Shown piece by piece: positions 35,294-42,471 of a DNA stretch of 44,200 bases. Origin of the DNA: an uncultured Alphaproteobacteria bacterium (GTDB lineage: Bacteria > Pseudomonadota > Alphaproteobacteria > RF32 > CAG-239); contig CALXTS010000014.1 in NCBI GenBank assembly GCA_944391465.1, forward strand, positions 1-44,200, written 5' to 3'. Under the pieces are notes generated by a model. The model made no database searches and was not told the origin of the DNA. It saw only the letters and a list, made by a program, of their open reading frames with translations. The position numbers and the translations under genes were made by a program. Each line of letters begins with the position of its first letter. Positions within the stretch are counted from its first letter, which is position 1.

Positions 35294-35872
35294 ATGTTTG
35301 AAATGATGGCACTTCCTTATGAAACAACCGCTCTCGTACCATATGTTACGGAAGAAACCATAAATTATCACTATGGAAAACACTATAAAACATATGTCGA
35401 TAATTTAAATAAGTTGATAACCGGAACCGAGTTTGAGAATTTACCGCTGATTGAAATTATTAAAAAAACGTACGGTAAACCGGAGTATCAAGGAATTTTT
35501 AATAATGCCGGGCAGGTTTTTAATCACGAATTCTATTGGAAATCCATGTCTCCGCAACCAACAGAACCCTCTGAAGAATTAAAAAATCGCATTGTTCAGG
35601 ATTTCGGTTCAATGGAAAAATTGCTTGAAGCCATGAAAAATGCAGCAGTTTCTCAGTTCGGCAGTGGTTGGGCATGGTTGGTTGACAATAACGGCAAACT
35701 AGAGGTTATGAAAACGGCAAATGCAGACACACCGGTCGCTCACGGCATTAAACCATTGCTTAATATAGATGTATGGGAGCACGCATACTATCTTGATTAC
35801 CAAAATCGTCGAGCCGATTATCTTGATGAATTTCTTAAACATCTGGTAAATTGGAAGTTTGCATCCGAATAA
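35294..35872 (+). CDS. sodB: Superoxide dismutase, Fe type
   Basis: A 192-residue enzyme dismutating superoxide to peroxide and oxygen. Metal ligands are His in INYHYGKHYKTY, His in QVFNHEFYWKSM, Asp and His in NIDVWEHAYYLDY. Gln in NNAGQVFNHEFYW at the usual Fe-SOD position and GSGWAWLV support the iron form; cambialistic use is possible. No signal peptide, so cytoplasmic. SD aaggagag precedes ATG 35294. A terminator follows. Confidence 0.94.
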   Translation: MFEMMALPYETTALVPYVTEETINYHYGKHYKTYVDNLNKLITGTEFENLPLIEIIKKTYGKPEYQGIFNNAGQVFNHEFYWKSMSPQPTEPSEELKNRIVQDFGSMEKLLEAMKNAAVSQFGSGWAWLVDNNGKLEVMKTANADTPVAHGIKPLLNIDVWEHAYYLDYQNRRADYLDEFLKHLVNWKFASE

Positions 35873-35892
35873 ATAGGATAAGTATAAAACCA

Positions 35893-35922
35893 AAGCCCTG
35901 AAAAATATCAGGGCTTTTTTGA
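35893..35922 (+). terminator. Terminator after sodB
   Basis: AAGCCCTGA (35893-35901) pairs with TCAGGGCTT (35908-35916), then a T-run. Confidence 0.9.
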
Positions 35923-35991
35923 TATTGTTTTAACCAAGCCTAAACTTTTTTCAAATAATATAAGTTTAAAATTAATTTAATTGCTTTTATA

Positions 35992-36020
35992 TTGACAATT
36001 TTTGTCCAAAATTGTAAAAT
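35992..36020 (+). promoter_or_regulatory. Consensus promoter of the unknown two-gene operon
   Basis: TTGACA (35992-35997), 17-bp spacer, TAAAAT (36015-36020), 33 bp before the ATG at 36054. SD tttggaga. Confidence 0.75.
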
Positions 36021-36053
36021 AAGAACAATAGATAACATCTTTGGAGAAAAATA

Positions 36054-36527
36054 ATGAGTCTTAAAGATACCAAAAGAATTTGGGAAAATATTATGGAAAG
36101 TACAATTCCCGGAACTAAAATCAAAGTTAAATATGCAGTCGCATCAACAGCAATGATAACGGGAATCTCCGGATTGAATATAGACGATGCCGCCCAGGCT
36201 CGCGGAGAGTTAGGTCCGGAACCTGATTATTTACAAGTTTTTGCCAGCGGTGCAGTTGCCCTTGCCGCTATTGGAACAGGCAAAAGAGAAGACAGCCACA
36301 ATCTTACTAAAGGTAATATGAAAGAAGCAGCAGAAGCCGGAGCAGAGAAATTAAACAAGAAAGTGTCAACATACAATGCCACTAAAGAATTTACCGGAGA
36401 AAATGTCGGTCGCTATGATAAAGACGGAAATCGTCAAGAAGTTGATTTTACTGTTCAAGTAGGTAATGGAAATGGCGGATTTGATATTATCTATCAATCA
36501 TTAGTGAATAAAAAACAAAATAGTTAG
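36054..36527 (+). CDS. Unknown protein, first gene of a two-gene operon
   Basis: A 157-residue protein with no family recognised. There is a mildly hydrophobic stretch at about 27-45 (YAVASTAMITGISGLNIDDA) and another at about 63-75 (VFASGAVALAAIGTG), not a clear signal peptide. The C-terminal half is polar with a Gly-rich GNGNGGFDIIYQSL. It has its own consensus promoter and is followed after 8 bp by the next gene and then a terminator, so the two form a unit. Confidence 0.75.
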   Translation: MSLKDTKRIWENIMESTIPGTKIKVKYAVASTAMITGISGLNIDDAAQARGELGPEPDYLQVFASGAVALAAIGTGKREDSHNLTKGNMKEAAEAGAEKLNKKVSTYNATKEFTGENVGRYDKDGNRQEVDFTVQVGNGNGGFDIIYQSLVNKKQNS

Positions 36528-36535
36528 AGGAACAG

Positions 36536-36892
36536 ATGTCAAATTTTGTAAAAGCAAATGATTTCATAATTGCCGAAAGTTCCAAAGGTGATTTGTATAT
36601 CTTTATTGAGGCTCAGGCTAACACACCAAAAGATCCAAAGATTGTCTATGACGGCTATGAGCATGCAATATTTTTCAGAACGCCGGAAGATAGAATAATT
36701 CTTGACTATATAAATCCAGAGATTCGAGACAGATTAAGAAAAAGCAAAGAAGTCGTGATGGTTGAGACATTGCTCGGGAATATAAAAGACAGCTACTATG
36801 CCGGCATGCAAATGGTCGAAAAAATACCGGTAGATTGGTCAAAGATAGGTTTGAGTACATGGGAAGAAGTATCACTTCGGCAGCAAGCATAA
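36536..36892 (+). CDS. Unknown protein, second gene of a two-gene operon
   Basis: A 118-residue cytoplasmic protein without recognised domain (DFIIAESSKGDLYIFIEAQA, then DRIILDYINPEIRDRLRKSK). The alternating strand and helix pattern suggests a small alpha/beta fold. It starts 8 bp after the previous gene with SD agagg and is followed by a UUCG-loop terminator. Confidence 0.75.
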   Translation: MSNFVKANDFIIAESSKGDLYIFIEAQANTPKDPKIVYDGYEHAIFFRTPEDRIILDYINPEIRDRLRKSKEVVMVETLLGNIKDSYYAGMQMVEKIPVDWSKIGLSTWEEVSLRQQA

Positions 36893-36906
36893 ATAAAATT
36901 TAAGAA

Positions 36907-36931
36907 ACATCGCTTCGGCGGTGTTTTTTTT
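36907..36931 (+). terminator. Terminator with UUCG tetraloop
   Basis: ACATCGC (36907-36913), loop TTCG, GCGGTGT (36918-36924, one wobble), then a run of T. Confidence 0.92.
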
Positions 36932-37006
36932 CATTTTAAATCTGTTTACGATTTATTTATTTATTTTAAGTATTAAAAAAGCATAATTAATCCCGAAAGA
37001 ATAAAA

Positions 37007-37708
37007 ATGATTGCGGAAGAAATAGTTCACGTTAAAGGCTACCCAAAAAAATTAGTTATTTTTTTGCATGGGTATATTGACAGTGCTGAAAGTATTGATG
37101 CCCGAATAACGCCGCTTTTAGATAGCCTGGATGATGTCGCAATTCATATTCCTCAGGCTCCGTTAAGTTGCGAGATATATGATACAAAACGCCAATGGTA
37201 TTCAATGCACCGTTTTGATTCTGAAGATGAGAGAAAAACCGTTAAGACATTAAGAGAGTGTGTATCTATTTATAATCGAATGTCTTTAGGGTTGGTTGAA
37301 ACATATAATTATTTGGAACCCTATATTGAGCAATGCCTACATGAGTATGGATTAAAGTATAAGGATTTTTATCTTTGCGGTTTTTCGCAAGGAGCAATGG
37401 TTGCATTGTTTACGGCATTGAGGTTAAAGAAGACAATCGGCGGAGTTATAAGTTTCAGCGGGATTTTAGCTGCCGCGGATTATATTAAAAAGCATGCGCG
37501 TAGTCATCCTGATACCTTACTGATTCATGGAGATACCGATAATTTGGTGCGTTTTCAGGCTTTGCGATTTACACGTACAAGTCTGAAAAAATTGGGATGC
37601 GATGTTGATGAATATATCATTCCGTCCAACAACGGACGCCACATAGTAACCCCGGACGGACTTGTTCGCTGCGCGGAATTTATAAAAAGTCGCGATAAGA
37701 AATTATAA
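37007..37708 (+). CDS. Carboxylesterase/phospholipase-type alpha/beta hydrolase
   Basis: A 233-residue cytoplasmic esterase of the abhydrolase_2 type. Motifs are VIFLHGYIDSAESI (oxyanion loop), nucleophile YLCGFSQGAMVAL (GFSQG), acid Asp in IHGDTDNLV and His in NGRHIVTPDG. Natural substrate is unknown; relatives hydrolyse short esters or acyl-thioesters. Its end overlaps the convergent binding-protein gene by 6 bp. Confidence 0.9.
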   Translation: MIAEEIVHVKGYPKKLVIFLHGYIDSAESIDARITPLLDSLDDVAIHIPQAPLSCEIYDTKRQWYSMHRFDSEDERKTVKTLRECVSIYNRMSLGLVETYNYLEPYIEQCLHEYGLKYKDFYLCGFSQGAMVALFTALRLKKTIGGVISFSGILAAADYIKKHARSHPDTLLIHGDTDNLVRFQALRFTRTSLKKLGCDVDEYIIPSNNGRHIVTPDGLVRCAEFIKSRDKKL

Positions 37709-38722
37709 AAAAGGCTTAGTTATAATATAGCCGCCGTTTTCAATCAGGTTGTTTTTGCCTCTCTCGATGCCGATAATTGAATCAGAGCCAACATTCCGTT
37801 CATAAATTTCTCCAAAATTCCCTAACTCTTTGAGAGCATTTTTGACCCATGACGGATTAACATTAAATTTATTCCAAAGGGTTTTATCAATTCCGAGCAG
37901 ATATTTTGTTGAAAGATTGTCAACGCCGATAACCGTATCAATATTTTTAGAATTTATCCCTAAGGATTCGGCTAACGGCAAAGCATTTAAAATCCATTTA
38001 CTGGTAACCAGCCATTCAGCGTTTCTCTTATCTGCAAAAGCATAGACAGGTCGATAAGCAATTACTTCGGGGAGGACTTTAACATCTAATTTGCTGTTAA
38101 CCACAGACTTTGTTAATCCGGTTAAATAAAATTCTGTAGCGGAAAAGAGTTTGCACCGATTAGTAAAAAAAGCATTGCGAGCAGAAGCCATATTTTTAAA
38201 AGTTATGAGTTTTAGTCCCAAACCATATTTTCGGCTGTATTCCCGAACATTATATGCATCGGCGGAATTTGCCAGAGCACAGACCGTAGAGCCTTTATAG
38301 CTTTCCATGGATGTAGCATTTTCGATTGGGTGAGCAATAAAAACTTGTTTATCAAAGTAAATAACGTCAACAGCGCGCGCATTGGTAGAAATTTCATAAT
38401 CAGCTGAGATGGCGCTGTTTCCGAGCATAATGTCAATTTTATTGCGTTGCAGAGCAGAGGCAATTTCATCGGAGTTGACATTAACCATCTCAATCGCATC
38501 GCTGTTACTGAGAACGGCAAGAGCAAGAGCTCTGCACAAATCGGCATCAATACCTTTCCAAACACCCTCTTTGTCTTTATAGGCATAAGTCTTTGAGCTT
38601 AAATCTGTCCCGCAGCGAACGGCTTTATGCGCATAAATCTGCTTCAGAGCATTATCTGCGGCATGACACTCAAAAGAGAAGAATAAGCCAATAAGGACAA
38701 GAAAAATAAATTTAAGCTTCAT
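37703..38722 (-). CDS. Periplasmic amino-acid-type substrate-binding protein (AapJ-like)
   Basis: A 339-residue exported solute-binding protein. The signal peptide ends near FECHA-A. The ABC-type amino-acid-binding fold shows VRCGTDLSSKTYAYKDKEGV, WKGIDADLCRALALAVL and LQRNKIDIMLGNSAIS. It resembles AapJ of general L-amino-acid transporters. No permease or ATPase gene is adjacent, so its partner is elsewhere or it acts as an orphan sensor/binding protein. ATG 38722 gives the natural signal peptide start MKLKFIFLV; the earlier in-frame TTG does not. Confidence 0.85.
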   Translation of the reverse strand: MKLKFIFLVLIGLFFSFECHAADNALKQIYAHKAVRCGTDLSSKTYAYKDKEGVWKGIDADLCRALALAVLSNSDAIEMVNVNSDEIASALQRNKIDIMLGNSAISADYEISTNARAVDVIYFDKQVFIAHPIENATSMESYKGSTVCALANSADAYNVREYSRKYGLGLKLITFKNMASARNAFFTNRCKLFSATEFYLTGLTKSVVNSKLDVKVLPEVIAYRPVYAFADKRNAEWLVTSKWILNALPLAESLGINSKNIDTVIGVDNLSTKYLLGIDKTLWNKFNVNPSWVKNALKELGNFGEIYERNVGSDSIIGIERGKNNLIENGGYIITKPFL

Positions 38723-38777
38723 TTTATTAACCAATTAATGTTAAAATACTCTCAAAACTAACTATAAGGTAAATTTT

Positions 38778-39434
38778 ATGAAAAGTAATAATTTTTTGCA
38801 ACTTATCATATTAATTGCACTAATTTTATTTCCGAATATAGGGAATTCGGCTCCGCTTGACAATAAAAAGGCAGAACTTTGGGCGCAAGAAAAAGGTCAA
38901 TTATTGCTTGAGACTTTTCGAAACCCGAATTTGGAGGAGCGCTACAATAAACTTGATGAGCTTTTCCTTGAGTACGTTGATATGGACTATGTCGGGAAAT
39001 TTGTCATCGGTAAATATTGGCGGAATATGACGGAAGAACAGCAAAAGAAGTATTTGCAGTTGTTTAAAAGATATGCGTTGGCTTTATACAAAACATTCCC
39101 GTTAGATTTTGCCGAGAGCATAACATATAAAATTATCGGAGCTTCAAGCGATTCCAAATTCACAAATGTTACGGTTAAGGTAAATGTAAAAATGAGTCCT
39201 GAAAAAACATTTGAAGATATAATGCTTCGCTTTAAATTATATCAGGAGCAAAACAAAATCAGATTAGCCGATATAATTGTTGCCGAAAGCAGTCTGATGT
39301 TGGTATATCGCAGTAAGTTTTATGAAATTGTTACGGCAGACGAAGGTGAAATGGAGTGGTTTTTAGAAGATTTGGAAACGATGACGTTATCAGCAGAAGC
39401 CATTAACCAAAAAAAACTTTCAGGAGCACTGTAG
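38778..39434 (+). CDS. mlaC: MlaC-type phospholipid-binding protein
   Basis: A 218-residue periplasmic protein with a signal peptide (ending GNSA). MlaC/Ttg2D features include YVDMDYVGKFVIGKYWRNMT, then EEQQKKYLQLFKRYALALY and RLADIIVAESSLMLVYRSKF. MlaC carries phospholipids between the outer-membrane MlaA and inner-membrane MlaFEDB complexes. The other mla genes are not next to it. It is divergent from the binding-protein gene. Confidence 0.87.
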   Translation: MKSNNFLQLIILIALILFPNIGNSAPLDNKKAELWAQEKGQLLLETFRNPNLEERYNKLDELFLEYVDMDYVGKFVIGKYWRNMTEEQQKKYLQLFKRYALALYKTFPLDFAESITYKIIGASSDSKFTNVTVKVNVKMSPEKTFEDIMLRFKLYQEQNKIRLADIIVAESSLMLVYRSKFYEIVTADEGEMEWFLEDLETMTLSAEAINQKKLSGAL

Positions 39435-39448
39435 ATATTAAAAAAGCC

Positions 39449-39477
39449 TTGAATTTAGAGTCATAAACTTATATTAT
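39449..39477 (+). promoter_or_regulatory. Promoter of gltX-cysS
   Basis: TTGAAT (39449-39454), 17-bp spacer, TATTAT (39472-39477). Start site near 39484, about 32 nt before the gltX ATG. Confidence 0.6.
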
Positions 39478-39515
39478 CCACGATAGTTTTTTTGATAAAA
39501 GTGGATTTTGTTCAG

Positions 39516-40838
39516 ATGACGAATATAAAAGTAAGATTTGCACCCAGTCCGACGGGATTTATGCACATAGGCAATACCCGTACGGCGGTTTTTAATTGGC
39601 TGTTGGCAAAAAAATTAGGCGGCAATTTTATGTTGCGAATAGATGATACGGACGTAGCGCGCTCCAAACCCGAATATGAGGAGGCTATTCGCGATATATT
39701 AAATTGGTTGGGGTTGAAATGGAGTGAAGAGGCTCGCCAATCCGCACGCATGGAAAGATATAATGAAGTAGTAGCCAAATTAAAAGCTGAAGGTCGTGTT
39801 TATGCCTGTTATGAAACGGCAGAAGAACTTGAGGTTATGCGTAAAAAACTGATGACCAAAGGATTACCGCCGATATATGACAGAAGTGCGTTAAAATTGA
39901 CGCCGGAACAAATATCTGCTTATGAAAAAGAGGGAAGAAAACCGCACTATCGGTTCAAGTTGGTTCCGGGTGTTATAGAATGGGATGATATGGTGCGCGG
40001 ACATTGCCGGTATGATGCCTCAAATCTGGCAGATCCCGTAATTATCAGAGAAGACGGTAGTTATTTGTATCATTTACCCTCGGTTATTGATGACAGCGAT
40101 TTCGGAATAACCCATATCATACGCGGCGAGGATCATGTAACAAATACTGCCGCGCAAATCCAAATGTTTGAAGCGTTGGGAACACCGGTTCCGACGTTCG
40201 CGCATTTGCCGTTGCTGACGGGAAAAGAGGGCAAATTGTCAAAACGTTTGGGTTCACTGGGTGTTAGAGAATTAAGAGCCGAAGGTATTGAAGCCATGGC
40301 GATAAGCTCATTTTTGGCAAAATTGGGAACCTCAGAATCAATTGAACCGTTTTATGATTTGGATAGTTTGTCCGCAAGTCTGGATTTGCACAAACTCGGT
40401 CGTTCACAACCAAAGTTTGATGAAAGTGAATTGAAAATATTCAATACCAAATATGTTAGAAATCTTCCGTATGAAAAGGTAAAAGACAGAATAAAATCAG
40501 ATGAAAAATTCTGGAATGCGGTTAGAGGAAACTTAAATATTGTTTCAGATATTGAAGAATGGGAGAAAATTTGCCACCAAAATTTAGTTCCGATAATAGA
40601 GGATAAAACTTTAACGGATATTGCGGCAGATTTATTGCCCGAAGAGCCGTGGAATGATGAAACGTTCAATTTATGGATGAATGACGTCAAATCAAAAAGC
40701 GGCAAAAAAGGCAAAGAACTGTTTCACCCGATTCGGAAAGCCTTAACGGCTCAGGAGAACGGGCCCGAACTCAAAACATTGTTGCCGCTTATCGGAAGAG
40801 AAAAGGCTTTAAAAAGGCTTAAAGGAACAGAAGCATAG
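39516..40838 (+). CDS. gltX: Glutamyl-tRNA synthetase
   Basis: A 440-residue class I aminoacyl-tRNA synthetase charging tRNA-Glu. HIGH-type motif PSPTGFMHIGNTRTAVFNWL, then IDDTDVARSKPEY, and KMSKS-type KLSKRLGSLG. The C-terminal anticodon-binding domain is present. Alphaproteobacteria often have two GltX; this window cannot say which this is or whether it is discriminating. ATG 39516 (MTNIKVRF) fits the family start, though the SD is weak; GTG 39501 is an alternative. cysS follows after 15 bp. Confidence 0.94.
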   Translation: MTNIKVRFAPSPTGFMHIGNTRTAVFNWLLAKKLGGNFMLRIDDTDVARSKPEYEEAIRDILNWLGLKWSEEARQSARMERYNEVVAKLKAEGRVYACYETAEELEVMRKKLMTKGLPPIYDRSALKLTPEQISAYEKEGRKPHYRFKLVPGVIEWDDMVRGHCRYDASNLADPVIIREDGSYLYHLPSVIDDSDFGITHIIRGEDHVTNTAAQIQMFEALGTPVPTFAHLPLLTGKEGKLSKRLGSLGVRELRAEGIEAMAISSFLAKLGTSESIEPFYDLDSLSASLDLHKLGRSQPKFDESELKIFNTKYVRNLPYEKVKDRIKSDEKFWNAVRGNLNIVSDIEEWEKICHQNLVPIIEDKTLTDIAADLLPEEPWNDETFNLWMNDVKSKSGKKGKELFHPIRKALTAQENGPELKTLLPLIGREKALKRLKGTEA

Positions 40839-40853
40839 CAGGAGAAAATAAAA

Positions 40854-42233
40854 ATGGTACAGATATACTTAAATAATACGCTGACACGTCGTAAGGAAGA
40901 GTTTAAGCCGATAGATGCTTGTAATGTGCGTATGTATGTCTGTGGACCGACGGTTTATGACAGAGCGCACTTAGGCAACGGAAAGACACCGGTGTCATAT
41001 GATGTTTTGTATAGATTGTTGTGCTATGTTTATGGAAAAGATCATGTCACTTATGTCTCTAATATAACAGATGTTGATGATAAGATATTAAATAAGCACA
41101 AGGAGACAGGAAAGCCCATCAGAGAGATAACGGAAGAAACATACAATTGGTATATTGAAGATATGAAGAAGCTCGGTAATTTGGAGCCTAACGCACGTCC
41201 TCGTGCAACAGATTATATTCAAGATATGATAGAAATTGTAAAACGTCTTCTGGATAATGGTCATGCATATGAGGCTGAGGGACATGTTTTGTTTGATGTT
41301 GATTCAATGCCTAATTACGGCTTTTTATCAGGCCGTTCAATGAAAGAGATGCTAGCCGGTGCAAGGGTTGATGTTGCGGACTATAAGAAAAATCCGGCGG
41401 ACTTTGTGCTATGGAAACCGTCAGACGCAAATGAACCGGGGTGGGAGAGCCCATGGGGCTATGGTCGTCCCGGATGGCATCTTGAATGCTCGGCAATGAG
41501 TTCTAAACTTTTGGGAAACGATTTTGATATTCACGGCGGAGGAAATGATTTAATCTTTCCGCATCATGAAAATGAATGTGCTCAGTCATGCTGCGCATTT
41601 GAAGGTTCAAAATTTGCCCATTATTGGGTTCACAGCGGTATGCTGATGGTTGATGGCGTAAAAATGTCCAAGTCATTGGGAAATTTTTATACATTAGACG
41701 AGGTTTTGGCAAAAGCTCCGGCGGAGGCGTTGCGTTTACTATTTTTAACCGCACATTATCATCAGCCGTTCAACTTTACGTTTGAAGGATTATCAAACGC
41801 AAAGAACGTATTAGACAAGTTTTACAATGCTTTGCTTAAAAATAAAGAGATAAAGGTTGAAAATGTAGAACCCGATGAACGTCTGATTGAAGCATTGGCA
41901 GATGATTTAAATACGCCTTTGGCATTGACGTATTTGCATGAAAGCGTCAATAACCTGAATAAAGCGCAAACAGAAGCGGAAAAAATAAAATATAAATCAG
42001 AGCTGTTAGCAAATGCGTATATGCTCGGATTGCTGTATCAAGATCCGGAAGAATGGTTTCGGGGAGAAAATGGTAAAGATGAATCATCTGAGATAGAAGA
42101 AAAAATCCGCCAAAGAGCAGAAGCAAAAAAGAATAAAGATTGGGCAACGGCAGATAAAATAAGAAATGAGTTGAAAGAGAAAGGAATTATTTTAGAAGAC
42201 AGTCCCACCGGAACAACATGGAAAAAGATATAG
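40854..42233 (+). CDS. cysS: Cysteinyl-tRNA synthetase
   Basis: A 459-residue class I synthetase charging tRNA-Cys. N-terminal VRMYVCGPTVYDRAHLGNGK carries the zinc Cys and the HIGH-type HLGN. Further zinc ligands lie in WHLECSAMSSKLLG and FPHHENECAQSCC. KMSKS is intact in GVKMSKSLGNFYTLDE. The DALR-like C-terminal domain follows. It is probably cotranscribed with gltX and ends at a terminator. Confidence 0.96.
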   Translation: MVQIYLNNTLTRRKEEFKPIDACNVRMYVCGPTVYDRAHLGNGKTPVSYDVLYRLLCYVYGKDHVTYVSNITDVDDKILNKHKETGKPIREITEETYNWYIEDMKKLGNLEPNARPRATDYIQDMIEIVKRLLDNGHAYEAEGHVLFDVDSMPNYGFLSGRSMKEMLAGARVDVADYKKNPADFVLWKPSDANEPGWESPWGYGRPGWHLECSAMSSKLLGNDFDIHGGGNDLIFPHHENECAQSCCAFEGSKFAHYWVHSGMLMVDGVKMSKSLGNFYTLDEVLAKAPAEALRLLFLTAHYHQPFNFTFEGLSNAKNVLDKFYNALLKNKEIKVENVEPDERLIEALADDLNTPLALTYLHESVNNLNKAQTEAEKIKYKSELLANAYMLGLLYQDPEEWFRGENGKDESSEIEEKIRQRAEAKKNKDWATADKIRNELKEKGIILEDSPTGTTWKKI

Positions 42234-42243
42234 TAAAAAAAAG

Positions 42244-42269
42244 CCCCTTGACAGAGGGGTTTTATTTTG
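42244..42269 (+). terminator. Terminator after cysS
   Basis: CCCCT (42244-42248), 6-nt loop, AGGGG (42255-42259), then a T-rich tract that overlaps the upstream box of the next promoter. Confidence 0.88.
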
Positions 42270-42319
42270 TCCGCCCGCTGAAATTCAGTATTGACATATG
42301 GGAAGATGTAAGTTATTCT
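42265..42319 (+). promoter_or_regulatory. Promoter with upstream box, second secreted-protein locus
   Basis: Box TTTTGTCCGCCC (42265-42276), 14 bp, TTGACA (42291-42296), 17 bp, TATTCT (42314-42319). Box and all spacings equal those at 30707-30761. The six bases before the leader start also match closely. Confidence 0.78.
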
Positions 42320-42325
42320 GAAAGA

Positions 42326-42471
42326 GTAATATGCGGGCGAATATTTTTATAGCCTAAAGATATTCGCATACTACAAATTAGATTATATAAAAAAATATAT
42401 TTCGGCGCCACCGAGATATGTGAGTTCGTCCGCATATTACACTATTTTTAGGTAATATGAGGAGGACGGCC
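42326..42471 (+). ncRNA. Structured 5' leader, copy 2
   Basis: The first 16 nt (42326-42341, GTAATATGCGGGCGAA) pair with 42425-42440 with one wobble, closing the leader. Inside are CGAATAT/ATATTCG (42338-42344 with 42360-42366) and the conserved hairpin ATATTTCGG-CGCCA-CCGAGATAT (42397-42419). A second GTAATATG (42452-42459) touching the SD GAGGAGGAC could take over the CATATTAC strand, giving two exclusive folds. Confidence 0.62.
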
